A stretch of DNA of 64,000 nt from Hyphomicrobiales bacterium. Its GTDB lineage: Bacteria > Pseudomonadota > Alphaproteobacteria > Rhizobiales > Rhizobiaceae. Below, piece by piece: positions 27,702 to 35,525 of this stretch (position 1 is the first letter of the stretch; every line of letters starts with the position of its first letter). Location of the stretch: positions 161,927-225,926 of the forward strand of contig UCEY01000009.1 in the NCBI GenBank assembly GCA_900471605.1, read 5' to 3'. The notes below the pieces were generated by a model that was not told the origin of the DNA, made no database searches, and saw nothing but the letters and a program-made list of their open reading frames with translations. Made by a program: the position numbers and the translations under genes.

Positions 27702-28625
27702 CTATTCGCCGCGCAGCACGTGCGCAGCCTTGACGGCCGCCGAGGCGCGGTTCTCGACGCCGAGCTTCACGTAGATCTGCTCCAGATGCTTGTTCACCGT
27801 GCGCGAGGACAGGCCGAGGATGTCGCCGATGTCGCGGTTCGATTTGCCCTTGGCGATCCACAGCAGCACTTCGGACTCTCGCTGGGTCAGCGGAAAATGC
27901 TGGCGCAGTACCTCGTCGTCCGGGCGTTTGTTGGCGGCCGTCAGGCGGAAGAGATGTTCGTCGGCGCCGATCGCGCCGAGGAAGGAAAATTGCAGGCTCG
28001 CCTGGCCGTTCTGGACGAGGGCGAAGGCTGCATCGCGGGCAAAGCCGGGTTTGTCGCGCTCGGCCATCCAGGCGGAAATCCGGCGCGAGACGATGTCGAG
28101 TCCGTCGTCGCTGTTGGTCGCCGCATTGATCAGCCGTGTCGCCTGCGGCGTCGACCAGTGGATTGCGCCGTTCGCCTTGACCGCCAGCAGGTGCCGGCCG
28201 GCAGCGTCGAGCGCCACGCGGGCGCTCTGGGCCGAGCGGGCATTGGAGAGATGGACGCGGATGCGGGCGTGCAGTTCGTCGATATTGATCGGCTTGGTGA
28301 GGTAATCGACGCCGCCGGAATCGAGCGCGTTGACCACGTGTTCGGTCTCGGTGAGGCCGGTCATGAAGATGACCGGCACCTGGGCGACGGCGCCGTTGGT
28401 CTTGAGTTTCCGGCAGGTCTCGAAACCGTCCATGCCGGGCATGACCGCGTCAAGCAGGATGAGGTCCGGCGTGATCCGCTCGACGATGTTGAGCGCCGAT
28501 TGGCCGGTGGTGGCGATCAGCACCGAGAAGCCGGATTTTTCCAGAGCCTCGGTGAGGAACCCCAGCGCTTCGGGGCTGTCGTCCACGAGAAGGACGATAT
28601 CGCGCGGCAGAGCGGTTTCAGCCAT
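27702..28625 (-). CDS. Response regulator with LuxR-type DNA-binding domain
   Basis: 307 residues. The receiver domain (about 10-125) has the acid pair D15/D16, phospho-acceptor D59 (LILLDAVMPGMDGFE) and K in YLTKPINIDEL. A linker of about 100 residues, possibly a PAS-like sensor (HLLAVKANGAIHWSTPQATR), leads to a LuxR-type helix-turn-helix (LTQRESEVLLWIAKGKSNRD... LGLSSRTVNKHLEQIYVKLG, about 235-300). The start at 28625 lies inside the end of the hybrid kinase gene (8-base overlap), so the two are a translationally coupled two-component system. Confidence 0.92.
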   Translation of the reverse strand: MAETALPRDIVLLVDDSPEALGFLTEALEKSGFSVLIATTGQSALNIVERITPDLILLDAVMPGMDGFETCRKLKTNGAVAQVPVIFMTGLTETEHVVNALDSGGVDYLTKPINIDELHARIRVHLSNARSAQSARVALDAAGRHLLAVKANGAIHWSTPQATRLINAATNSDDGLDIVSRRISAWMAERDKPGFARDAAFALVQNGQASLQFSFLGAIGADEHLFRLTAANKRPDDEVLRQHFPLTQRESEVLLWIAKGKSNRDIGDILGLSSRTVNKHLEQIYVKLGVENRASAAVKAAHVLRGE

Positions 28626-31600
28626 CGCTCGTCCTTTCTCCCTCAAGGCGGCTCAGGAATTTCATATAACCGGCAAGATCGAAGGCCTGCACGTAGGTGC
28701 CGAGCTCTTCCGCGAAGGGGCGGTGTTCCTCCTCCCGGGCGAGATCGGCAAGTTTGGCTTCGATACCGCGCACGTAGCCGATTTCGCCGAGCCGCAAAAG
28801 GTCCTGGACGTGGTTCGTCCCCGGACTTTTGACCGGTTTCTTGGGGCCGACCACGGCCGGAAGCACGGTTTCGTTCTCGTAGACCCAGACGAGGCCGAGA
28901 TGGGCGGCGAGCTTGTCGGCGAGGCGGCGGAAATCGACCGGCTTGGCGATCGCATCACTATGGCCCTCGTCGCCGGAATGGGCCGCGACGCCGTCTCCGA
29001 TATTGGCCGAGAGCATGACGATCGGCGCCGTCTGGCCGATCTCGCGCAGCCGGGAGACCAGCTGCCAGCCGCTCATGCCGGGCATGGAAATATCGACCAG
29101 GAACAGGTCCGGCGTCACGCCCTCGATCAGCGTCAGGCAGTCCGGGCCGCTGTTTGCCGTGAGCACCACGAAATCCATCGGCGAGAGCACTTCGCGCATC
29201 AGGTCGCGGTGGTCCTCGTTGTCGTCGACGACGACGATGGTGCGGCGCGGGCCGGTATAGGAGACGATCTTCTTTTCCGCGGCCGGCGCCGTGTTCGGCC
29301 GCTCGATGGCCGACAGCATCAGCCGCACCTTGAAGATCGAGCCTTCGCCCTTGGTGCTGGCAACCGCGATCTCGCCGCCGAGCGTGTTGGTCAAAAGCTG
29401 GGTGATGGTGAGGCCGAGACCGAGGCCGGGCATCGGCCTGATGCTTTCCGCCTCGCCGCGCTGGAAGGGTTCGTAGATGCGGCCGAGATCCTTCTCCGCA
29501 ATCCCGCGGCCGGTATCGGAGATGGTGAAGGTGGCGACCTGGCTGCGATAGGCGACCTCGAATTTCACCGTACCCTCGTCGGTGAACTTGATCGCGTTGG
29601 AAAGCAGGTTGACGAGGATCTGGCGCAGCCGCTTTTCGTCGGTGCGCACATATTGGGGCAGGGCGCGGGCGCGTTCGTGCTCGAAGGTGAGGCCCTTGGC
29701 CTGCGCCTGCAGGCCGAACATCTCGACGATCTGGTCCAGAAAATCCTGGATGTTGATCTCGTTGGAATAGACCTGCAGCCGGCCGGCCTCGATCTTGGAA
29801 ATGTCGAGCAGCCCGTCGATCAGGCCCGACAGATGGTCGGCCGAACGCTTGATAACCTTGATCGCCGACTGGCGCGGGGCAGGGATCGTTTCGTCGCGTT
29901 CGAGGATCTGGGCATAACCGAGCACCGCATTGAGCGGCGTGCGCAGCTCGTGGGAGAGACCGACGACATAACGGCTCTTGGCGCGGTTGGCGGCTTCGGC
30001 GGTTTCCTTGGCGTCCTGCAGGGCGGCATCTGTCTTCTTGTGGGCGGCGATTTCCTTGAGCAGCAGGGTGTTCTGGCGGGAAGACTCCTCTTCCGCCACG
30101 ACCCGGCTGTCATGGGCGAGCACGTAGAACCAGGAAACGATGCCGGCGATGATCGCAAAGACGAAAAAGACGATCAGCACCGTGCCGTAGATCACCTCGG
30201 CATTGACCGGGGTCGCCTGGCTGACCTGGTAGGCGATCATAGCGAGGATCGCACCGATAGCGGAGGTGGCGAGCACCGCCGTCGTCGCGTAACGCCCGAG
30301 GCGGGTCGTCAGCCGGGCGATGACGCTCTCCGGCAGGAAGGAGCGGGCGACGGTGCCGACCTGGGTGTTCAGCCGCGCATGCGGCTTGCACATGTCGTGG
30401 CAGCGGCTGTCGAGCGAACAGCAAAGCGAGCAGATCGGCGCCGCATAGGCGGGGCACCATGCCATGTCCTCGTGTTCGAACGGGTGCTCGCAGATCGAGC
30501 AGGTGATCGAGCCGACGCTTTTCCAGCTCTGGCGCGGCTTTCGGGCAAGGTAGAATTTACCCCTGGTGGCAAAGGCGAGCGCCGGTGAGATCAGGAAGGC
30601 GACCAGTGTTAGGTAGGTAGCGAGCGAGGCCATCAACGGGCCGAACAGGCCGAAATGGGCGGCGAGCGCGATCGCCGCCGATCCGAACATCGAGCCCAGG
30701 CCCACCGGATTGATATCGTAGAGATGGGCGCGCTTGAACTCGATGCCCTCGGGCGACAGGCCCAGCGGCTTGTTGATCATCAGATCGGCCGAAATCGTGC
30801 AGAGCCAGGACATGGCGATGATCGAGAAGATGCCGAGCGTCGCTTCGAGCAGGCGGTAGATGCCGAGCTCCATCAGGAGCAGCGCGATCACCACGTTGAA
30901 CACCAGCCAGACGACGCGGCCGGGATGGCTGTGGGTGAGGCGCGAGAAGAAGTTCGACCAGGCGAGCGATCCCGCATAGGCGTTCATCACGTTGATCTTC
31001 AGCTGCGAGACCACCACGAAGGCGGCCATCAGCAGAAGAGCGGCCGTATCGTTGGGGATCATGTAGCCGAAGGCGGCGAAATACATGTGCGCGGGGTCGG
31101 CCGCCTCGCGGATCGGCACGGCGGTCGAAAGCGTCAGCACCGCCAGGAACGAGCCGGCCAGAAGCTTCGGCACGCCGACCACCACCCATCCTGGGCCGGC
31201 GAGAAAAACCGCGAGCCGGTGCCGCCACTTGCGCAGGCCCTCGGGCGGCAGGAAGCGCAGGAAGTCGACCTGCTCGCCGATCTGCGGCATCAGCGCCAGG
31301 ATCACGGCGGAAGCCGCGCCGAACTCGACGAGATTAAAGGGCGCCGGGCCGCCGACCTCGGCGTTCGAATGGCCGATGCCGGCAAAGGCGCGCCAGAGAT
31401 CGAATTTCTGCCAGTCCAAAAAGGCGATGAACACGAAGGGGAGGATATTGAGGACGATCCAGAACGGCTGGGTGATCAGCTGGAAACGGGAGATCAATTG
31501 CACGCCGTAGATGACCAGCGGGATCACCACCACGGCGCTGATGATATAGCCGATCCAGGGAGGGATGCCGAAGGCGAGGTCCAGCGCGCCGGTCATGATC

Positions 31601-32004
31601 GAGGCCTCGATCGCAAACAGCATGAAGGTGAAGCTGGCATAGATCAGCGAGGTGATGGTCGAGCCGATGTAGCCGAAGCTGGCGCCGCGGGTCAAAAGAT
31701 CGATATCGACGCCGTGGCGGATCGCATAACGGCTGATCGGCCAGCCGATGACCAGCATGGCGATGGCGGCCGCGACGATGGCGAAAAACGCGTTGGTGGT
31801 GCCGTAGGAGAGGGTGATCGTTCCGCCGATCGCCTCCAGCGCCAGGAAGGAGATGGCGCCGATGGCGGTCTGGGAAATGCGGCTGGAGGAAAACCGGCGG
31901 GCGCTCTTGGCGGTGAAACGGAGCGCGTAATCCTCCAGCGTCTGGTTGGCGACCCAACGATTGTATTCACGCCGAACGGGAATGATGCGTTGCCGCGCTG
32001 CCAT
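28618..32004 (-). CDS. Hybrid sensor kinase with N-terminal NCS1-type permease and Cys cluster
   Basis: 1128 residues. Residues about 15-490 form a multi-helix membrane domain of the nucleobase:cation symporter-1 (NCS1, cytosine/purine permease) type, e.g. ARRFSSSRISQTAIGAISFL, GGTITLSYGTTNAFF, TRGASFGYIGSTITSLIYAS and VSQLKINVMNAYAGSLAWSN. Next comes a Cys/His cluster (C502, C505, C517, C525, C528, C529, C535, C539, H542), two more membrane helices (about 573-630), a short coiled coil, HisKA with H685 (GLSHELRTPLN), HATPase with N803, DTGRGIAEKD and GLGLGLTITQ, and a receiver with D971 and K1021. A C-terminal helical tail follows. It probably senses a purine, pyrimidine or hydantoin-like compound, or transport flux, and signals to the overlapping LuxR-type regulator. 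The ligand is inference. Confidence 0.92.
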   Translation of the reverse strand: MAARQRIIPVRREYNRWVANQTLEDYALRFTAKSARRFSSSRISQTAIGAISFLALEAIGGTITLSYGTTNAFFAIVAAAIAMLVIGWPISRYAIRHGVDIDLLTRGASFGYIGSTITSLIYASFTFMLFAIEASIMTGALDLAFGIPPWIGYIISAVVVIPLVIYGVQLISRFQLITQPFWIVLNILPFVFIAFLDWQKFDLWRAFAGIGHSNAEVGGPAPFNLVEFGAASAVILALMPQIGEQVDFLRFLPPEGLRKWRHRLAVFLAGPGWVVVGVPKLLAGSFLAVLTLSTAVPIREAADPAHMYFAAFGYMIPNDTAALLLMAAFVVVSQLKINVMNAYAGSLAWSNFFSRLTHSHPGRVVWLVFNVVIALLLMELGIYRLLEATLGIFSIIAMSWLCTISADLMINKPLGLSPEGIEFKRAHLYDINPVGLGSMFGSAAIALAAHFGLFGPLMASLATYLTLVAFLISPALAFATRGKFYLARKPRQSWKSVGSITCSICEHPFEHEDMAWCPAYAAPICSLCCSLDSRCHDMCKPHARLNTQVGTVARSFLPESVIARLTTRLGRYATTAVLATSAIGAILAMIAYQVSQATPVNAEVIYGTVLIVFFVFAIIAGIVSWFYVLAHDSRVVAEEESSRQNTLLLKEIAAHKKTDAALQDAKETAEAANRAKSRYVVGLSHELRTPLNAVLGYAQILERDETIPAPRQSAIKVIKRSADHLSGLIDGLLDISKIEAGRLQVYSNEINIQDFLDQIVEMFGLQAQAKGLTFEHERARALPQYVRTDEKRLRQILVNLLSNAIKFTDEGTVKFEVAYRSQVATFTISDTGRGIAEKDLGRIYEPFQRGEAESIRPMPGLGLGLTITQLLTNTLGGEIAVASTKGEGSIFKVRLMLSAIERPNTAPAAEKKIVSYTGPRRTIVVVDDNEDHRDLMREVLSPMDFVVLTANSGPDCLTLIEGVTPDLFLVDISMPGMSGWQLVSRLREIGQTAPIVMLSANIGDGVAAHSGDEGHSDAIAKPVDFRRLADKLAAHLGLVWVYENETVLPAVVGPKKPVKSPGTNHVQDLLRLGEIGYVRGIEAKLADLAREEEHRPFAEELGTYVQAFDLAGYMKFLSRLEGERTSDG

Positions 32005-32085
32005 GCCTAATTTCTAGCACCTTTTGAAGGAAGACCGTCAATTGTGCACTTTCGGCTGCGGCGCGGCGTTTTGCAAGCAAAGTAT

Positions 32086-32114
32086 GATGCGGTGCGGTAA
32101 ATCCTCACCGCATC
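32086..32114. repeat. Inverted repeat downstream of the SDR gene
   Basis: GATGCGGTG (32086-32094) and CACCGCATC (32106-32114) form a 9-bp stem with an 11-base loop between the SDR gene and the kinase gene on the minus strand. There is no strong T-run, so it may be a weak terminator or an attenuating hairpin. Confidence 0.5.
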
Positions 32115-32123
32115 TGAGGTGTG

Positions 32124-32855
32124 TCACATGGTGCGGGTCGGGCGCACGACGATCTCGTTGGTATCCACGTCCTCCGGCTGGTCGATGACATGCAGGATGG
32201 CGCGGCCGATCGCATCGGGGGTTATCGCGATGCTGCGATAGGTCTTCATCGCGTCCACCGCGACCGGGTCGGTGATCGTGCCCGCGAGCTCCGATTCCAC
32301 CACGCCCGGATAGACGCAGGTGACGCGGATCTTGTCGTTCTCCTGGCGCAGGCCATCGGAGATTGCCCGCACCGCATATTTGGTGGCGCAATAGACCGCC
32401 GCGGTCGGCACGACGCCCAGGCCGCCGACGGAGGAGATGTTGATGATCTGGCCAAAGCCCTGGCCGTTCATGACCGGCAGGACGGCAGCAATGCCGTAGA
32501 GCACGCCGCGGATGTTGACGTCGATCATCCGGTCCCATTCCTCGACCTTCAACGACGATATCAGCGACAGCGGCATCAGGCCGGCATTGTTGACGATCAC
32601 GTCGATGCGGCCGAATTCGGCCAGCGCGTATTCCGTGAAGGCCTCAAAATCATGGCGGTCGGTGACGTCGAGCCTGCGGATGCGGACGGTGCCGCCTTCG
32701 GCGGCGATCTCTTGCGCCAGCGCTTCCAGCCGGTCGGTGCGGCGTGCGCCGAGCACGAGTTTGGCGCCGGCCGCGGCGAGGGTGCGTGCCGTGCCTTCGC
32801 CGATGCCGCTGCTGGCGCCGGTGATAAGAACCACTTTTTCAGTGATGTGAGTCAT
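32124..32855 (-). CDS. Short-chain dehydrogenase/reductase
   Basis: 243-residue classical SDR. The NAD(P)-binding TGASSGIG motif is at about 14-21, NNAG at about 90, the catalytic Ser about 140 (INISSVGG) and YCATKYAV (Tyr about 155, Lys about 159). The R-R pair after strand 2 (GARRTDRLEAL) favours NADPH. The substrate is unknown; the sequence is of the YdfG/serine-dehydrogenase-like type. It is upstream of the NCS1-kinase gene on the same strand. Confidence 0.88.
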   Translation of the reverse strand: MTHITEKVVLITGASSGIGEGTARTLAAAGAKLVLGARRTDRLEALAQEIAAEGGTVRIRRLDVTDRHDFEAFTEYALAEFGRIDVIVNNAGLMPLSLISSLKVEEWDRMIDVNIRGVLYGIAAVLPVMNGQGFGQIINISSVGGLGVVPTAAVYCATKYAVRAISDGLRQENDKIRVTCVYPGVVESELAGTITDPVAVDAMKTYRSIAITPDAIGRAILHVIDQPEDVDTNEIVVRPTRTM

Positions 32856-32997
32856 GTTGCTGATCCTCTGTGCGAGGCAGCGGCGGCATGCCGCTGCAGG
32901 CCCGGGATCTATGCAGCGGATGCGCCACCGACGGGTATCAAGGTTCTCCGCAGTTCTTGCACGATCCTCCGAGCCGGCTTCTTCCGGGCGATAGGTC

Positions 32998-33606
32998 CTA
33001 TTTCAGCAGCGGCCAGAGCGTCGCGACCAGCAGCAGTGCCATAACGATGTTGAACCATTTCAGCCGCACCGGATCGGACAGGAACCGCCGCAGCGCCACG
33101 CCGAAGCCGGCCCAGACGGCGACGCTCGGCAGGTTGACGACGGCGACGACGAGCGTGATCAGCGCCACGGAGACAAATGGACTTTCTGCGCTGGCGTAAG
33201 CGGCCATGGCCGTGAGTGCCGCCACCCAGGCCTTCGGATTCACCCACTGGAAGGCGGCTGATTCGAGGAAGGTGAGGGGACGGGCGGCTTTCGCGCCGTC
33301 GTTCGAGGTGGAGCGCGACGTGGGCCGAGACATGGCAATCCGCCAGGCGAGGGTGAGGAGGTAGGCACCGCCGGCGATCTTCAGCGCCAATCCCAGTGGC
33401 GGATAGGCCGTCAAAAGCGTGCCCAAGCCCAGGCCGACCGCCAGCAGCACCGACGAAAGACCGATGGTGATGCCGAGGATCTGCGGCACCGTGCGCCGGA
33501 AGCCGAAATTGGTGCCCGAGGCGAGCAGCATGAAATTGCTCGGCCCCGGCGATACGGAGCCGACGAGCGCGAAAAAGGCGATTGCAAGAATGGTCTCAAA
33601 GGTCAT
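32998..33606 (-). CDS. LysE-family amino-acid exporter
   Basis: 202-residue membrane protein with about six helices. The family start TILAIAFFALVGSVSPGPSN with FGFRRTVPQILGITIGLS and AFQWVNPKAWVAALTAMAAY are diagnostic for LysE/RhtB translocators. The ATG at 33606 is chosen because GGAGAG lies 7 bases upstream; the open frame extends to 33759 into the DUF488 gene. The exported amino acid or metabolite cannot be specified. Confidence 0.88.
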   Translation of the reverse strand: MTFETILAIAFFALVGSVSPGPSNFMLLASGTNFGFRRTVPQILGITIGLSSVLLAVGLGLGTLLTAYPPLGLALKIAGGAYLLTLAWRIAMSRPTSRSTSNDGAKAARPLTFLESAAFQWVNPKAWVAALTAMAAYASAESPFVSVALITLVVAVVNLPSVAVWAGFGVALRRFLSDPVRLKWFNIVMALLLVATLWPLLK

Positions 33607-33686
33607 GGCAAGGCTCTCCCACGCAAGGAGGCGGCTCCCTGCGATGCTGGATGCTGGATGGGTCGCGGAGCGAAAGCGGGCGAAAT

Positions 33687-34130
33687 CTAGAGGTGGCGGA
33701 CGCTGAGCCTGCCGCCCCATTTGCCGTTCAGGTAGTCGCAGACGAGCCGGCGATGGCAATGATGCGGCGTGTCTTCCGAGCAGAGCAGGCAGGACCCGTC
33801 GAAAGCTTCCGGCTTCAAGTGACTTTCCACCTGACGTTCCGCCATCAAGCTGAGGAAATCGTTCTGGAAAATATCCCAGTCGCCCTTCTGCTTCTTGAAG
33901 GCGGTCATGATCTCCTCGGTCGGCGCCAGCAGCGGTTCATGCACATAACCGGCGCCGCAGATCGTCTTCAGAAAGAAGGCGAGGTCGTCGGATTTGGCAA
34001 AACCGGCGAGTTGCGAGGTGTTGTGGAGGCGCACATCCAGGATCCGCTTGACGCCAGCCGCCCTGATGCGGCCGAAGAAATCCTCGGCCGTCGTCTTGGT
34101 AAAGCCGATCGTGGTGACGTCCATGCTCAT
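33687..34130 (-). CDS. DUF488-family protein
   Basis: 147 residues with the DUF488 pattern: VTTIGFTKTTAEDFFGRIRA, LDVRLHNTSQLAGFAK, LFFL-type core and the Cys/His-rich ending LLCSEDTPHHCHRRLVCDYL. Function of the family is unknown; the conserved CSE-HCHR segment suggests metal or nucleic-acid binding. A second in-frame ATG two codons downstream is equally possible as start. Confidence 0.88.
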   Translation of the reverse strand: MSMDVTTIGFTKTTAEDFFGRIRAAGVKRILDVRLHNTSQLAGFAKSDDLAFFLKTICGAGYVHEPLLAPTEEIMTAFKKQKGDWDIFQNDFLSLMAERQVESHLKPEAFDGSCLLCSEDTPHHCHRRLVCDYLNGKWGGRLSVRHL

Positions 34131-34158
34131 GCGCCTCTTCTTATCGCAACGTAGTCGG

Positions 34159-34461
34159 TCAGGCGACGTTTTTCAGGCCGAGCACGTCGACCTTTTCGAT
34201 CGACGGCGGTTCGGCCAGAAGCTCCGGCGCGTTGGCCATCAGGGCCTGGGCGATCGAGCCGGTGAGATGCGCCTGACGGCCTGCCTCGTCGTTGAAGGCA
34301 TCGAAAATCGCAAATGTCGATGGCCCCAATTGCAGGGCAAACCAGATCGGCGTGGTGGCCTCGTCCTCAGCCATCGAAAGCCCTGTGGCGAGAAATTCCT
34401 TCAGCGCCGCCTCCTTGCCGGGCTTGGCTTGAAGGCGGACGAACAGTGCGACCTTGACCAT
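34159..34461 (-). CDS. ABM-domain protein (putative quinol monooxygenase type)
   Basis: 100-residue dimeric alpha+beta barrel (antibiotic biosynthesis monooxygenase fold): VKVALFVRLQAKPGKEAALK, LATGLSMAEDEATTPIWFAL and FAIFDAFNDEAGRQAHLTGS. AAGGAGAG precedes the ATG. It diverges from the GlxA-type regulator gene, which likely controls it; a perfect palindrome lies between them. Family members include YgiN-type quinol oxidases and reactive-compound detoxifying proteins. Confidence 0.85.
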   Translation of the reverse strand: MVKVALFVRLQAKPGKEAALKEFLATGLSMAEDEATTPIWFALQLGPSTFAIFDAFNDEAGRQAHLTGSIAQALMANAPELLAEPPSIEKVDVLGLKNVA

Positions 34462-34527
34462 TGTTTCTCTCCTTTTCCGGAACGACATGGTGTCCAGACA
34501 ATCTGCCACGCAGGCTTGCTTGCCTAT

Positions 34528-34541
34528 TGTCAATATTGACA
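34528..34541. promoter_or_regulatory. Perfect 14-bp palindrome between divergent genes
   Basis: TGTCAATATTGACA reads the same on both strands. It lies 67 bases upstream of the ABM gene start and 21 bases upstream of the regulator start, an ideal place for an operator serving both. The last six bases form a TTGACA that could be a -35 element on the plus strand. Confidence 0.6.
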
Positions 34542-34561
34542 TTGTTGATAGTGTTCTTGCC

Positions 34562-35524
34562 ATGAAACTGCAGATCCTTGCCCTAGATCCCGTCTTCGAT
34601 ACCGGCCTGTCGACCATGCTCGACGTGTTCACCATGGCGAACGAGCTGGCGGCGATGCTGTCGCTTGGCGTACCGACTTTCGACGTGTCGGTGATCGGCG
34701 TGCGCAAAAAGGTGAAGACGGCGCAGGGGCTTGCGGTGCCGATCTCCGGAAGCTTCGATCCGAAGGCCGGTGGCTGGCTGGTGGTGCCGGCGATCGCCTG
34801 CAAGATGCCGGACGTGCTGGTGCCGGCGCTCGACCGTGCCGATATCCGCGATGCGGGGGCGGTGCTGCGCGAGGCGAAGGCGGCCGGCATGAACATCGCC
34901 GCCGCCTGCGTCGGCACGTTCGTGCTTGCCGAATCCGGTCTTCTCGACGGGGAGAAATCGACGACGAGCTGGTGGCTGGCGCCGCTCTTTCGCCAGCGTT
35001 ATCCCTCCGTGCAGCTCGAAGACGGCCGCATGCTGGTGAAATCCGGTTCGCTGGTGACGGCGGGAGCAGCACTCGGCCACATGGACATGGCGCTCTGGCT
35101 GGTAAGGCAGGTGAGCCCCGAGCTTGCAGGTCTCGTGGCGCGCTACCTGATCGTCGACAACCGGCCGTCCCAATCGGCCTATGTGATCACCGACCATCTT
35201 TCGCATGCCGATCCGCTGGTGCAGCGTTTCGAGCGCTGGGCGCGCGACAGGCTTTCCGAAGGGTTTTCGCTAGACCATGCTGCCGGTGCGGTAGGCGCCA
35301 GCAAGCGCACCCTGGCGCGGCGCATGCAGCAGGTGCTCGGCAAGACGCCGCTTTCCTATTTCCAGGATCTGAGGGTCGAGCGCGCCGTGCATCTGTTGAA
35401 GACCAGCGACAAGAGCCCTGACGAAATCGCGACGCTGGTCGGTTATGCCGACGGTGTCACGCTGCGGGCCTTGCTGCGGCAGAAGACCGGGCGGGGCGTG
35501 CGCGAGGTGAGGGCGGGAGGATAG
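34562..35524 (+). CDS. GlxA-type AraC-family regulator with DJ-1/PfpI domain
   Basis: 320 residues. The N-terminal DJ-1/PfpI-like domain (about 1-165) contains the nucleophile-elbow-like AACVGTFVLAESGLLDG. The C-terminal AraC domain (about 215-315) has LDHAAGAVGASKRTLARRMQ and PDEIATLVGYADGVTLRALL. The start MKLQIL at 34562 is used. It probably represses or activates the divergent ABM-domain gene; the effector is unknown. Confidence 0.87.
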   Translation: MKLQILALDPVFDTGLSTMLDVFTMANELAAMLSLGVPTFDVSVIGVRKKVKTAQGLAVPISGSFDPKAGGWLVVPAIACKMPDVLVPALDRADIRDAGAVLREAKAAGMNIAAACVGTFVLAESGLLDGEKSTTSWWLAPLFRQRYPSVQLEDGRMLVKSGSLVTAGAALGHMDMALWLVRQVSPELAGLVARYLIVDNRPSQSAYVITDHLSHADPLVQRFERWARDRLSEGFSLDHAAGAVGASKRTLARRMQQVLGKTPLSYFQDLRVERAVHLLKTSDKSPDEIATLVGYADGVTLRALLRQKTGRGVREVRAGG

Positions 35525-35525
35525 G

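Noticed and set aside
28330..32010. Two long plus-strand frames opposite the hybrid kinase
   Set aside because: Shadows; no start signals or domains, extremely Arg/Gly/Asp-rich.
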